64,000 bases of DNA from Desulfobacteraceae bacterium (GCA_003599865.1 QZKS01000020.1:62001-126000); one strand, 5' to 3'. Counted from the first letter of the stretch, positions 18,568 through 27,921 are shown. Program-made: numbers and translations. Notes: generated by a model from the letters alone, not told the origin.

Positions 18568-18609
18568 TTGACATCCTTATTGACAATATTACGATCCTTC
18601 ACATATAGT
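18568..18609 (+). promoter_or_regulatory. Sigma-70-type promoter for the barrel protein gene
   Basis: Two TTGACA boxes lie 12 bases apart (18568-18573 and 18580-18585). The second is followed, after 18 bases, by TATAGT at 18604-18609 (5/6 match to -10). This would start transcription about 130 bases before the gene at 18749. Confidence 0.55.
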
Positions 18610-18748
18610 CTTTGTCTGACAAAAAGGATCGTGCCGCTTTTCCATCAGCTTTGCCGCATCCGGATTTTTGATCTTACTGAAATGCTGATACGCAGCGCAA
18701 GACCGTATTTTCGGATGAAAGATTATCACTATCACAAGGAGCATGTTC

Positions 18749-19720
18749 ATGAAAAAATCTCGTATTGTTTTGGTATGGATATTATTGGCCTTCACCAGTT
18801 CCCTTACCCTCTTTCCGGCTGCAGACGCCCCTGCCTATGACCTTCCGTCCGTCAATCTGGGGTTTACCAGTTTTCTGGATGGCGGCCCTCCTGCCGGACC
18901 GGGAGTCTACTTTTCACAATACCTTCAGTACTGGACGGCAGACAAGCTGACGAATGCCAATGGGGATGCTTTGCTGCCTCCTGTTGCAGATGAAGACCTT
19001 GAGGCCTGGATCAGCCTGACACAACTGCTATACCAGTCGGACAAGGCGATCCTGGCCGGGGGGAAATGGGGTGTGAATGTCATGCTTCCGATTGTTGCCC
19101 TGGATATGAGTTATGGGACCGACCTGGGATTTCCCCAGGATAACGGCACCGGTGTCGGCGACCTGCTGATCGGCCCGTTCCTCCAATGGGACCCGGTCAT
19201 GGGAAGCAATGGCCCCATATTCATGCATCGGGTGGAATTCCAGATGATTTTTCCCACGGGAAAATATGATGAAAATAAGGAACTGAACCAGGGAAGCAAC
19301 TTTTTTTCATTCAATCCCTACTGGGCGGGAACCCTGTTCATCACTCCGCAACTGACCGCATCCACGAGAATTCACTACCTGTGGAATGCCAAAAACGATG
19401 ACCCGAATAGACAGTTTGCAGGAGCCGACGACACCCAGGCAGGCCAGGCCATGCATGCCAATTTTGCCATGGCCTATGAAGTACTGGCCAAAAGACTGCG
19501 GATCGGTATCAACGGATACTACCTGAAACAGATTACCGATATGCAGGTGGATGGAAACGATGTTGGCGACACCAAAGAGCAGGTCCTTGGCATCGGCCCC
19601 GGCCTGGTCTATCATGTTTCCCAGGACAGTCATGTGTTCTTCAACACCTACTTTGAAACCATGGCGGAAAACCGACCGGAAGGGAAACGTTGCAACCTTC
19701 GTTGGGTGTATCATTTCTAG
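18749..19720 (+). CDS. Outer-membrane barrel protein, phenol-degradation MetA-like
   Basis: The 323-residue protein has a signal peptide (cleavage near PAYDL, about residue 31) and a body of alternating strands with aromatic girdles, ending in the aromatic WVYHF typical of outer-membrane barrels. The pattern resembles the phenol MetA degradation/transporter family. A passive transport role for hydrophobic or aromatic compounds is possible by family analogy; the substrate is unknown. The start at 18749 has AAGGAG at 7 bases, better than the ATG at 18743. A strong terminator follows. Confidence 0.75.
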   Translation: MKKSRIVLVWILLAFTSSLTLFPAADAPAYDLPSVNLGFTSFLDGGPPAGPGVYFSQYLQYWTADKLTNANGDALLPPVADEDLEAWISLTQLLYQSDKAILAGGKWGVNVMLPIVALDMSYGTDLGFPQDNGTGVGDLLIGPFLQWDPVMGSNGPIFMHRVEFQMIFPTGKYDENKELNQGSNFFSFNPYWAGTLFITPQLTASTRIHYLWNAKNDDPNRQFAGADDTQAGQAMHANFAMAYEVLAKRLRIGINGYYLKQITDMQVDGNDVGDTKEQVLGIGPGLVYHVSQDSHVFFNTYFETMAENRPEGKRCNLRWVYHF

Positions 19721-19753
19721 TCCAAAGGAATGGTCAATACAATCCGTTTTTTT

Positions 19754-19786
19754 CCGGGCGGGACAAAAATCCCGCCCGGTTTTTTT
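19754..19786 (+). terminator. Rho-independent terminator
   Basis: CCGGGCGGGA (19754-19763) pairs perfectly with TCCCGCCCGG (19770-19779) around a six-base loop, followed by seven T. It ends the barrel-protein transcript and overlaps the 3' end of the leftward gene at 19785. Confidence 0.9.
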
Positions 19787-20216
19787 ATCGGTTCACGATT
19801 TTCGCTTCAATGACAATATTGCCCCATCCGCCGCATTCAATCCCCACATCATCACAATGTGCTTTGTAAAAATAGGGCCGGGGATCAAGGCCTTCATAAA
19901 TACGCTCCTGAATGACCCACATCAGCCTGGCCATGGCCGGCATGATATACGGACAGACCTTCTTCGGCCCCTTGTGGGCAAGCATATAGCCTTCTGCGCT
20001 GAAAAAGAACTGCTCGCCCACATGATGCTCGATATTGCAGCCGCGGGATTCCACCACTTCAAAGATGACGGTCTTGCCGACCAGATCCCCGGCTTTGCCG
20101 ATCAGCCTGTGGTTTCTTGGGTTGTTTCTGAACGTCAATAATTCCTGATCCGTGTATCCCAGCCGCTTCTGCATAAAACCCCATACTGCCTCATCCCTGA
20201 TCTCCTGATCCGTCAT
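19785..20216 (-). CDS. TIGR04076-like conserved protein
   Basis: A 143-residue soluble protein of unknown function. It resembles the TIGR04076 group: a conserved first part (KTVIFEVVESRGCNIEHHVG, about 48-67) followed by VCPYIMPAM near 87 and a cysteine-containing HCDDVGIECGG segment near 119. The start at 20216 follows AAAGGAGG at 5 bases; the open frame to 20267 is less likely. It lies 58 bases downstream of the ECF sigma factor gene and is probably co-transcribed with it. Confidence 0.7.
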   Translation of the reverse strand: MTDQEIRDEAVWGFMQKRLGYTDQELLTFRNNPRNHRLIGKAGDLVGKTVIFEVVESRGCNIEHHVGEQFFFSAEGYMLAHKGPKKVCPYIMPAMARLMWVIQERIYEGLDPRPYFYKAHCDDVGIECGGWGNIVIEAKIVNR

Positions 20217-20274
20217 CCTGTCCTCCTTTTGAAATAAGGTTATCGAATCTGTTTTATAAAACCGCATTCAACCG

Positions 20275-21156
20275 CTACTGAAATTCCTTATGAATGATAT
20301 CCCGGAAGGAATCATCGGCAATGACATGGTTCAGCCATACTTTGAAATCAGGTGCTTCATAAAAAGGGTGCCCCCGGAACAGAATGGAGATTCCGGAAAA
20401 CCATTCATTGCCGGGAGCACTGCCGTCCGTCTCGACAACATCGATAATCTGCTTTGCTTTGGCCCTGTAGAAGGAAATCCGATCCGGATGCACAAAGCCG
20501 CGACTGATATATCCGTTTAATTTGCGGGCACAGTTGCAGGGATTGGCTTCATCGATAAGGCCGCAGTTATGGGTCATGAAATTGGATATTTTTTTGCGGG
20601 CGCGGGAAAGCCTCTTCCGGTAATTCACCCGGGTCATGTCCAGAATCTCCGCTCCCATTTTATCTTTCACATCAAAAATCTCTCCCAGGATAAAAACCAG
20701 ACGGTGCTTCCGATCCAGACAGAGAAGAATGGCGGTCAGGCATTTTATCTTCAATTCCTCAAGCAGCAGCTTGTTTTCCGGAGAAGCGCCGATGGTCTGA
20801 TCCGGTGTTTGTTTAATCGCCTCAATGTGATCATCCATGGAGCTGAAAATCCGTTCATATTTTCTTGTTTTCATGGTCAGAACATGATTGGCGACAATCC
20901 GGTAGAGCCATGTCCGGAAGGCTCCTTTTTGCGGATCATAGGTCGCGAGCTTGGTAATCAGCTTAATCAGGATTTCCTGTGTGACATCCTCGGCATCCGC
21001 CGGGTCCAGCACCATTTTCAGGGCGATATTGTAAATCCAGGCCTGATGGCGAAAGACCAGCTTTTCCAGATCCTCCCGGCTTCCTTCCAGAACGAGCCGA
21101 ATAATCCGGATGTCATCCTCATGCCCGGCTTTTTTTTCCACAAACGGATTGTACAT
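20275..21156 (-). CDS. ECF-type RNA polymerase sigma factor with C-terminal extension
   Basis: Region 2 (about 25-95; core DAEDVTQEILIKL and TWLYRIVANHV) and region 4 (about 135-190) fit an extracytoplasmic-function sigma-70 factor. The 293 residues are about 100 longer than usual: a tail begins with a cysteine cluster (NCGLIDEANPCNCARK) and continues to the end. Such tails can regulate sigma activity; here that is inference. I use the ATG at 21156 because AAAGGAAAG lies just before it. No anti-sigma gene is evident next to it. Confidence 0.85.
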   Translation of the reverse strand: MYNPFVEKKAGHEDDIRIIRLVLEGSREDLEKLVFRHQAWIYNIALKMVLDPADAEDVTQEILIKLITKLATYDPQKGAFRTWLYRIVANHVLTMKTRKYERIFSSMDDHIEAIKQTPDQTIGASPENKLLLEELKIKCLTAILLCLDRKHRLVFILGEIFDVKDKMGAEILDMTRVNYRKRLSRARKKISNFMTHNCGLIDEANPCNCARKLNGYISRGFVHPDRISFYRAKAKQIIDVVETDGSAPGNEWFSGISILFRGHPFYEAPDFKVWLNHVIADDSFRDIIHKEFQ

Positions 21157-21230
21157 AATCTTTCCTTTCATGATGAACCGTATCTATTTCAGATACCATT
21201 TTCATCTGCCGGTTGTGACACCTGATCCTG

Positions 21231-21258
21231 AAAAAAAACTAAACCCATCCATGATGGG
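21231..21258 (-). terminator. Rho-independent terminator after the polyferredoxin gene
   Basis: Leftward: CCCATC (plus 21253-21258) pairs with GATGGG (plus 21244-21249) around a short loop, followed by a T-rich tail, TTTAGTTTTTTTT. It lies about 80 bases after the stop of the gene at 21340 and before the ECF sigma gene, separating the two transcripts. Confidence 0.65.
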
Positions 21259-21339
21259 ATATTTCAGGTTATCAAGGGTGACCATAAGCATGTGTCCATG
21301 GAATATCCGTATATTGAACTTGAATGAATAACCAAAAAA

Positions 21340-22239
21340 TTATCGCAGGGGATTTCCGGCAGCGATTTTGAGACACCCGTTTGGGCATGCGTCCACACAT
21401 CGTTCACAAAGGATGCATTGCCGGTTTTGAATCCGGTGCCGGTTCCGGACCGCTTCCATGACATTCACCATCATGGGGCAGGATAAATTGCACAAGGAAC
21501 ACGCATTACACGCATCGGGATTCACCGGCGTGATCTTGAAAATGGAAAACCGCGAGACCAGCCCCGAAAGGGTCAAAAACGGGCACAGCAGGCGGCAATA
21601 GGCCCGGCGCCCCAGCAAATTCGTCATCCCGAGGCCAAAGACAACGATCCACAGGTTTTCCCCGATCAGCCAGTAACGACGGGCCATATCATCATACACC
21701 GGGTTATGCCACTGGGAAACGATGACGGCCAGCACAATCAGTGCGGCCAGATAACCCCATGCCAGAAATTCGGAACGTTTTTTCCCGGACCGGTCTTGCC
21801 CCCGTTTCCGGCCTTGATCCGCCAATTCGAAAATCACCGCATCCCAGCATGCCCGGGAGCAGAATCCGTTCCCAAAGATAAACGGCACAACCGCCCGGGC
21901 AATCAGAAACTGAACCAATGCGCCGCTTACGATTCCGGCGGCGCTATCAAAAATGATTTGCGGAAACTGAAAATTGACGTTCAACCGCAGCGACAGACCG
22001 GCAAAAAGAAAAATACCCAGGGCCGACAGCTGCACCAGACGGATCGTCTGGCTCAGCCGGGGATATCGATCGGTCACCATCACCGAGGTCATGCAGATGC
22101 CTCCGATCATTGCGAACATCAGGAAATACCAGTTGTTCTCCCGGAAAACAGCGACTATCGCACCAATGGCAATGAATATGAAAAGCACGTAAAACGGTAA
22201 TCTATTTTTTCTCATGCGGTGTCGGCTTGCCTTGATCAT
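21340..22239 (-). CDS. NapH/NosR-like membrane polyferredoxin
   Basis: Membrane iron-sulfur protein of 299 residues with about six hydrophobic segments. It has cysteine pairs typical of the NapH/NosR/CcoG-related group (CSRACWD near 127 and CRLLCP near 215), then a two-cluster 4Fe-4S domain with CNACSLCNLSCP near 243 and CILCERCVDACP near 275. It would move electrons between membrane carriers and a periplasmic or cytoplasmic partner. No nitrate or nitrous-oxide reductase gene is adjacent, so the pathway is open. Confidence 0.82.
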   Translation of the reverse strand: MIKASRHRMRKNRLPFYVLFIFIAIGAIVAVFRENNWYFLMFAMIGGICMTSVMVTDRYPRLSQTIRLVQLSALGIFLFAGLSLRLNVNFQFPQIIFDSAAGIVSGALVQFLIARAVVPFIFGNGFCSRACWDAVIFELADQGRKRGQDRSGKKRSEFLAWGYLAALIVLAVIVSQWHNPVYDDMARRYWLIGENLWIVVFGLGMTNLLGRRAYCRLLCPFLTLSGLVSRFSIFKITPVNPDACNACSLCNLSCPMMVNVMEAVRNRHRIQNRQCILCERCVDACPNGCLKIAAGNPLR

Positions 22240-22396
22240 CGTCTCTGGAAAAACTTCTTTCTCATCCGGACATTAGATGAGGGCGCCAGGCGTGTCAAGG
22301 AGGAATAACCAACCCGGAAAAAGAGAGAAATCCATACCTTGCCTTTAGAATGCATCTATGCTACTAAAACCCAATCAATATCCAACATACAAGACG

Positions 22397-22414
22397 ATGC
22401 AAACCGTTTTGCAT
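22397..22414 (+). promoter_or_regulatory. Inverted repeat before the FKBP gene
   Basis: ATGCAAA (22397-22403) and TTTGCAT (22408-22414) form a perfect 7-bp inverted repeat with a four-base spacer, about 50 bases before the start codon at 22463. It could be an operator; no regulator is assigned. Confidence 0.35.
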
Positions 22415-22462
22415 GCTTAACAAAACATATTTATCAACCCCATCTTCATGAGAGGAGCCCCT

Positions 22463-23167
22463 GTGAAAAAATCCGCCGTTATTGCAATCGCTGTTTCATT
22501 CCTGTTTATCTGGGTATGTGCATCGGAAACCTTTGCTGAAAAGAAAACCTATGATTCAAAGAAGGAAAAAATCAGTTATATTATCGGAACCAACATGGCC
22601 AAATCCCTGCTTCAGATCAAGGATGAAATTGACATCAAGGCGCTGGTAGCCGGCATGGAGACCCAGTTTGCCGAAAAGCCTCTGGCGATTTCCGAAGAAG
22701 AGGCCACAGAGGTCATGCGGGAGTTTTCAGCCAGAATGACCGAAATGCAGAAAGAAAAGAAAAAGGAATTATCTGAAAAGGCCATCACCGAGGGAAAACA
22801 ATTTCTGGAAAAAAACAAACAGAAAAAAGATGTGGTCACGACCAAGAGCGGTCTTCAGTATACGGTCCTGAAAAAAGGTGACGGTGCCGTACCCGCAAGC
22901 ACCGACAAGGTAAAGGTTCACTATATAGGAACCACCATCGACGGAACCGAATTCGACAGCTCTTTTAAAAGAGGCATGCCGGCTGTTTTCCCGGTTACCG
23001 GGGTCATCAAGGGATGGACAGAGGCCCTTCAATTGATGCCTGTCGGCAGCAAATACAAACTCTTTATTCCGTCGGACCTGGCCTACGGAGATCGGGGCGC
23101 CGGTCCCACAATCGGCCCCAATCAGGTGTTGATTTTTGACGTGGAACTGATCAGTATCGAAAAATAA
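22463..23167 (+). CDS. FKBP-type peptidyl-prolyl isomerase, FkpA/Mip-like
   Basis: A periplasmic or outer-membrane folding catalyst that isomerises proline peptide bonds. The 234-residue protein has a signal peptide (about 1-23), a helical dimerisation domain (KEKISYIIGTNMAKSL near 33, then a long charged helix) and a C-terminal FKBP domain (about 135-233) with VHYIGTTIDGTEFDSSF and AYGDRGAGPTIGPNQVL. The start is taken as GTG at 22463, preceded by AGAGGAG; an ATG lies five codons upstream. A hairpin terminator follows. Confidence 0.9.
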   Translation: MKKSAVIAIAVSFLFIWVCASETFAEKKTYDSKKEKISYIIGTNMAKSLLQIKDEIDIKALVAGMETQFAEKPLAISEEEATEVMREFSARMTEMQKEKKKELSEKAITEGKQFLEKNKQKKDVVTTKSGLQYTVLKKGDGAVPASTDKVKVHYIGTTIDGTEFDSSFKRGMPAVFPVTGVIKGWTEALQLMPVGSKYKLFIPSDLAYGDRGAGPTIGPNQVLIFDVELISIEK

Positions 23168-23183
23168 AACCATATTCTTTCCG

Positions 23184-23228
23184 CCGGCAGCCATCCGGAA
23201 CCCTTGTTTTGGATGGCTGCCGTTATAT
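23184..23228 (+). terminator. Hairpin terminator after the FKBP gene
   Basis: CGGCAGCCATCC (23184-23195) pairs perfectly with GGATGGCTGCCG (23210-23221) around a 14-base loop. The tail TTATATT is only moderately T-rich. Confidence 0.65.
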
Positions 23229-23333
23229 TCTGTTTTCAAACTCATTTCCCCGTCTTGCCCGCAATGAAAAAATGATTACCATAGGATATCGCTTTCCGAT
23301 CCCTATGTCATCCCTGCAACAGGATGGTGAAAC

Positions 23334-24791
23334 ATGAAAATATCCGGTCCTGGGAAAACAATCATGAGCAGGCTGGGCGCTGCCCTGATCCTGTATGCAG
23401 CCATGCTTCCGGTCCGTGCCGCAGCCGGACCGGCACCGGAAGAGCTGATTGTCTTTACGCAGAACAACAACACGCCGGTGAGCCGGGCTTTTGAGCAGAC
23501 CATCCTTCCGGAGATCCGGAAACTGGCGCTGGACTTAGCGGTTCCCGTGAAGGTCATCCCGGTCACACCGGAAGGCGCTCCCGCAGAGATTAAAATAACC
23601 CCTTTGATTGTTTACAAAAATCATCTTGGACACGCCATCTATCAGGGCCGGACAACCACCTTGAATCGTATCCGGAGCTTTATCCGCACCTCCCGATACA
23701 TCTCCCAGGGAAAAGAACCCCTGATCCGGGAACAGATCCCGGTCCGGGAAATGGGAAGATCCCGTGTATGGGCACCGATCAAAATATCTTCGGTTACCGG
23801 AACCATCCCCCCCGGATATCAGGACACGGACTTCAAAAAGGAAGCCCTGGAAAATATCCAAAAGGGATTTCAACACTTTCGATTCATGGATTCCATTTCA
23901 CTGGATCGCGCGGATCGCGGTTTTTACATGGATTTTTATCCCTGGGTATCGCCGGATCAGACCCTGTATCTTTCCTTTGCCGTCTTTTCCCAGTTCCACT
24001 GCAAGGAGCCGGTCTTTCACTCCCGGGACAATCCCCTGGTCGGTCCCTGGAAAAACCGGGGAGATCTGTTTCAGAAAGCGGCACGATCCATGGAAAATAT
24101 CGTAGCGGAGAAAATCAGGGATGATCAGGCCGGAGACGGATTTGATCCGGTGGAAAACAGGATACCGGTGATCCGCTGGGAGGAAATGGGTCTTTCCCTT
24201 CCTCCTGCACCGGAAAAAACAGCCCCCAAAGCAGTCCACGCAAAAGCGCCGTTATCCTGGGTTCTGCCGATGCAGCAGGCTGATCAGCCACCCATGGTTC
24301 TTTTCCGCTTTCCATCACCCCTGGATCAATACGCAGGAGAAGCCGGCCGCGGAACAGGCAGATTTCAGATTCCGGAAAGCCGCAACCCGGCTGATGCGAC
24401 CGGTTATGTGGAGATTGATCCCCGATCCGTCACCATGGGCCAGGCGGATCTGGACAAGGTAATTCAGAGCAGTATCATGCTGAATACAAAGCAATATCCA
24501 ACTTCCCGGTTCACGATTACGTCCGGCGAAGGCGAGCCGCGGGAAATTGCCTACGGCGATCTTTTTCCGGTTCTTTTTCATGGAAATCTGGAAATCAAAG
24601 GAAAAACCATTCCTTTGAATGTACTCATGGAAATCGAACCGGTCCTGAATGAAAACGGTGAACCAATGCTGGTTCTGAAAAGCAGTTTTAAAATTGATCT
24701 GAACGATTTTCAGATTCCGGGGCCGGATGGTCCGGAAGAATCCAATCATGTATTGCTGTTTGATGTGAATTTCCGGTTGATGCCCGAATAA
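23334..24791 (+). CDS. Exported protein with C-terminal YceI-like domain
   Basis: A 485-residue protein with a signal peptide (about 1-31). The N-terminal part (about 35-120, ELIVFTQNNNTPVSR and onward) resembles a thioredoxin-type fold without a CxxC pair; the middle is unrecognised. The C-terminal part (about 340-480) resembles YceI, with the lipocalin-like order SVTMGQADLDKVIQS, FHGNLEIKGKTIPLNV and a late FKIDLNDFQI. YceI domains bind isoprenoid-type lipids. A single-domain YceI gene follows 95 bases later, so the pair may act together. Confidence 0.7.
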   Translation: MKISGPGKTIMSRLGAALILYAAMLPVRAAAGPAPEELIVFTQNNNTPVSRAFEQTILPEIRKLALDLAVPVKVIPVTPEGAPAEIKITPLIVYKNHLGHAIYQGRTTTLNRIRSFIRTSRYISQGKEPLIREQIPVREMGRSRVWAPIKISSVTGTIPPGYQDTDFKKEALENIQKGFQHFRFMDSISLDRADRGFYMDFYPWVSPDQTLYLSFAVFSQFHCKEPVFHSRDNPLVGPWKNRGDLFQKAARSMENIVAEKIRDDQAGDGFDPVENRIPVIRWEEMGLSLPPAPEKTAPKAVHAKAPLSWVLPMQQADQPPMVLFRFPSPLDQYAGEAGRGTGRFQIPESRNPADATGYVEIDPRSVTMGQADLDKVIQSSIMLNTKQYPTSRFTITSGEGEPREIAYGDLFPVLFHGNLEIKGKTIPLNVLMEIEPVLNENGEPMLVLKSSFKIDLNDFQIPGPDGPEESNHVLLFDVNFRLMPE

Positions 24792-24886
24792 CATTTTCGT
24801 CCGTCCGGATCCTGCGGACTTCCGGCCGGTCATGATCATAAGGGGAAAATCCACTATAAACCAAACCTGAAAAAAGGGGGGAAACG

Positions 24887-25468
24887 ATGAAAACACAACG
24901 ATTCAACACAATATCGGTTCTGGTGACATTGCTGTTCCTTACGGCTGCTCCGGTGATGGCGGAAAACCGGTATGAAATCGACCCGGCACACTCTTCCATC
25001 GTATTTTCCATCAAGCATTTCGGAGTCGGAAATGTTTATGGCCGTTTTAACAACCCGGTCGGCAAACTGGTGTTTGACGAAGAAAAACCGGAAAACAGTT
25101 CCCTGGTCATGGAGGTCAACGCCGTTGATGTGGATACGGCCAATCAAAAACGGGATACGCATTTGAGAAGCGCTGATTTTTTCAACATTGAAAAATTTCC
25201 GGTTATTTCCTTTAAAAGCACCGGTGTTACAAAGCTGAATCCCCTGGAATATGAGATCAAGGGTGATCTCACCCTGCTGGGCAAAACAAAGGCCGCCACC
25301 GTAAAGGCGCAGCATATCGGTTCCGGCAAAGACCCATTGGGTGGATATCGAACCGGTTTTGAAGCCAAATTTACCATCAAACGAAGCGATTTTGGGATGG
25401 ATTTCATGCAGGGAGCCCTGGGTGATGAGGTTCAGATCATTACCAGTATTGAAGCCCTAAAACAATAG
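24887..25468 (+). CDS. YceI-family periplasmic protein
   Basis: A lipocalin-like protein thought to bind polyisoprenoid lipids in the periplasm. The 193 residues include a signal peptide (about 1-25, cleavage after VMA), the family start YEIDPAHSSIVFSIKHFGVG, the helix segment KRDTHLRSADFFNIEKFPVI near 88, and the conserved end KRSDFGM near 165. The start follows GGGGGGAAACG. The gene is convergent with ctaB, which ends 15 bases away. Confidence 0.92.
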   Translation: MKTQRFNTISVLVTLLFLTAAPVMAENRYEIDPAHSSIVFSIKHFGVGNVYGRFNNPVGKLVFDEEKPENSSLVMEVNAVDVDTANQKRDTHLRSADFFNIEKFPVISFKSTGVTKLNPLEYEIKGDLTLLGKTKAATVKAQHIGSGKDPLGGYRTGFEAKFTIKRSDFGMDFMQGALGDEVQIITSIEALKQ

Positions 25469-25483
25469 GGTGCGTCCTGCCTG

Positions 25484-26353
25484 TCAAAAGGAAAGGATGG
25501 TCAGCCGATCCACAAAAATCAAGGTGAGAATGAAACCCATGGTATAGTTCAAGCCGATGAACAGATGGGAATATTTTTTTAGATCGTCTTTTAATAACAA
25601 AAAATAGGTGAAGGCGGCTGCCATGGAAAATAGACCGGCCGCCAGAAACCAATGCGCCCACGGGTGGATCAGAACGTGGACCACAGGCAGCAGAAATGCC
25701 AGGCAGGCAAAACCGAAGATCCAGACCAGGAGTATCCTTTTTAATTGTGAACCGCTCAGCTGATGCAACATGTTTGGAACATCGGATTCCCGATATTCCT
25801 TTTGATTGTTTAAAATAAGCAGCCAGAAATGCGGCAGTTGCCAGAGTCCCCATATGCCCATGAGAACAATGATCTGCGGGGAGGCGATAGGGCCGCCGGC
25901 GGCAACCCAGCCGATGAGAGGAGGGATCATTCCGCAGAACATGCCGGGAATCATTGCCAGATTGGTTCTCTTTTTCAGCGGTGTATACAGCCCGTTATAA
26001 CAAAGCACCGCTATCATACCCGTGAACCAGGCCCAATGCGAGGACCGGCTGAGGTAGATGACGGCAAGGCCGAGAAACATCAGACAAGCGGAAAAAAAAA
26101 GGACCCGGGGTGGTGAAATCAGATTTCTGGGCAGGGGCCTGTTGCTTGTTCGGGAGAAATGACGGTCTACAAACCGGTCCTGATAATGGTTCATGGCCCC
26201 GGCACCGCAAGCCAGGAAAAAAACACCAAAGCTTAATTCCATGGCATTGATATCCAGTGTATTGGAGTAGATCATATACCCGATAAGCGATGAAACAGCG
26301 GCCGACAGGCTGATCCGAATTTTCACCAGTTGAAGCCACCGGAATCCCTTCAT
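25484..26353 (-). CDS. ctaB: Heme O synthase (protoheme IX farnesyltransferase)
   Basis: A membrane prenyltransferase that adds a farnesyl group to heme b to give heme O. In 289 residues with about nine hydrophobic segments, the UbiA-type motif NHYQDRFVDRHF (about 61-72) carries the two Asp groups that bind Mg-diphosphate, followed by TSNRPLP. A second acidic motif lies later. The start at 26353 has AGGAGG close upstream and overlaps the end of the subunit II gene. No heme A synthase (ctaA) gene is visible in the window. Confidence 0.92.
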   Translation of the reverse strand: MKGFRWLQLVKIRISLSAAVSSLIGYMIYSNTLDINAMELSFGVFFLACGAGAMNHYQDRFVDRHFSRTSNRPLPRNLISPPRVLFFSACLMFLGLAVIYLSRSSHWAWFTGMIAVLCYNGLYTPLKKRTNLAMIPGMFCGMIPPLIGWVAAGGPIASPQIIVLMGIWGLWQLPHFWLLILNNQKEYRESDVPNMLHQLSGSQLKRILLVWIFGFACLAFLLPVVHVLIHPWAHWFLAAGLFSMAAAFTYFLLLKDDLKKYSHLFIGLNYTMGFILTLIFVDRLTILSF

Positions 26354-26375
26354 ACTCCTCCTGAGCCGTATCCCG

Positions 26376-26984
26376 CTACTCCTCTTCGATTTCCAGCCAC
26401 TCCTCATATTCCGGCTCCGGAACCACTCGCAGGGTGGCAGTCATATCCGCATGGCCGACTCCGCAGAATTCGGCGCATTGCATGTAATATGATCCCGGTT
26501 TATCCGGCAGAAACCAGGCATAGGTTTTCATGCCGGGAACGGCATCAACTTTGATGCGATAGGCAGGGATGAACAAACTGTGCAGTACATCGGAAGATGT
26601 AATATTGAGTTTTACCGGTTTGCCCAAAGGCACGACCAGTTCGTTTTCCGTCTCTTTGTCATTGGGATACAGGAAGATCCAGGAGTACATCTGCCCGGTC
26701 ACTTCTATCTCAAGAGCCCCGGCAGGAACGTTTCTCAGGCCGGTGTAGGATGACCAGCCATAATAAAACATGGACAAGGCAATAATCGATGGGATAACGG
26801 TCCACAGAACCTCAAGCTTCCAGTTGTCCCGGATGTCGGAAGGCAAAGGGTTTCTGCTGCGGCTGTATTTGAACACAAAGACGATCATGACAATGGTAAT
26901 GCCCAGCAGCAGTACCACTGAAAATCCTAAAATGTATAAGAAAGCCTGATCAACTCCGGGCACTGGATTGATGACTGCATTCAT
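26376..26984 (-). CDS. ctaC: Heme-copper oxidase subunit II with CuA site
   Basis: Accepts electrons from cytochrome c and passes them to subunit I. The 202 residues have two membrane helices (about 15-38 and 58-77) and a periplasmic cupredoxin domain. The CuA ligands are all visible: His135, then Cys170, Glu172, Cys174, His178 and Met181 in CAEFCGVGHADM. There is no signal peptide with lipobox and no C-terminal cytochrome c domain, so this is not a caa3-type fusion. It follows subunit IV in the operon. Confidence 0.93.
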   Translation of the reverse strand: MNAVINPVPGVDQAFLYILGFSVVLLLGITIVMIVFVFKYSRSRNPLPSDIRDNWKLEVLWTVIPSIIALSMFYYGWSSYTGLRNVPAGALEIEVTGQMYSWIFLYPNDKETENELVVPLGKPVKLNITSSDVLHSLFIPAYRIKVDAVPGMKTYAWFLPDKPGSYYMQCAEFCGVGHADMTATLRVVPEPEYEEWLEIEEE

Positions 26985-26991
26985 ATTTTCC

Positions 26992-27279
26992 TCACCGGAA
27001 AGAGATGTCCCAGAATATAAAACCGATTAAGATCGCCAGACTACCAATCGTTACGACAAATGTGATTTGCAGCAACCTGGTTTCATAACGAAGGTGCATG
27101 AAAAAAAGCAGTACAAAACCCGCCTTGCAGGCGGCAATCAGTATGGCAGCCCAGATGTTCAAAACCCCGAGATCGATTCGCGATACGCCGATCGTAATTG
27201 CGGTAAGCGCTAACAGGATGCACAACACGCCGAATAGTGTTGTGTAGCTCAGTATATGTTCCTGGTTGGGCGATTCCAT
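26992..27279 (-). CDS. ctaF: Heme-copper oxidase subunit IV
   Basis: A small subunit of 95 residues with three membrane helices and the family-typical FVLLFFMHLRYE segment near 54-65. It stabilises the catalytic core of the oxidase. It is encoded between subunits III and II. The start has TCAGGAGT-type spacing upstream. Confidence 0.88.
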   Translation of the reverse strand: MESPNQEHILSYTTLFGVLCILLALTAITIGVSRIDLGVLNIWAAILIAACKAGFVLLFFMHLRYETRLLQITFVVTIGSLAILIGFIFWDISFR

Positions 27280-27314
27280 ACTTTACTCCTGACAGAAATG
27301 TTCATTCATCCGCA

Positions 27315-27914
27315 TCACAGGATCAGATAAAACAAAGGAAAAATGAAGATCCAGATCAGATCCACCAGATGCCAATACAGTCCGGAATTTTCGAGTACAA
27401 CAAATTGGGTTTCATGAATCCGCTTTGTCGTGATGAAATACAGACTGATCGATAACAGTATTAAACCGATAATAATGTGTATGCCGTGAAGCCCTGTGAT
27501 CAGATAGTACAAGCCGAAAAAAAGACTCTTTCCCGCCTCTGCATCCGACAAGTCCGGTGACCCGGGATAGATACCGGCCTCAAATTTATGCCCCCACTCA
27601 AAATATTTATTCACCAGAAACAGGACACCGAAAACCATCGAAACCCCGACCAGTGCGGCTGCCGACCGGCGAGCCTTTTTTTGAATGGCCGTAATGGCTG
27701 ATGCAACCGTAAAACTGCTCACCAGCAGAATCATGGTATTCAGGGCACCGATCGTAATATCCAGTGATTTGCCGGCTTCGATAAACACACTGGTATATTT
27801 GCTGTAATAAGCGGCATACAGGACAAACAGGCCGCCGAACAACATGATTTCCGTATACAGGAACAACCACATGCCCAGCTTAACGCCTGCTTTGTCCGGA
27901 GTGCTGCTATTCAT
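27315..27914 (-). CDS. ctaE: Heme-copper oxidase subunit III
   Basis: A 199-residue membrane protein with five helices, the short bacterial form. Recognisable segments are KLGMWLFLYTEIMLFGGLF (about 12-30) and LHGIHIIIGL near 146, with the conserved lipid-contacting residues and a terminal WHLVDLIWIFIFPLFYL. It supports sustained turnover of subunit I. It starts 7 bases after the end of the subunit I gene. Confidence 0.93.
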   Translation of the reverse strand: MNSSTPDKAGVKLGMWLFLYTEIMLFGGLFVLYAAYYSKYTSVFIEAGKSLDITIGALNTMILLVSSFTVASAITAIQKKARRSAAALVGVSMVFGVLFLVNKYFEWGHKFEAGIYPGSPDLSDAEAGKSLFFGLYYLITGLHGIHIIIGLILLSISLYFITTKRIHETQFVVLENSGLYWHLVDLIWIFIFPLFYLIL

Positions 27915-27921
27915 TGGATGG

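Noticed and set aside
24799-24815. GTCCG/CGGAC hairpin after the YceI fusion gene
   Set aside because: Only five base pairs and no T-run.
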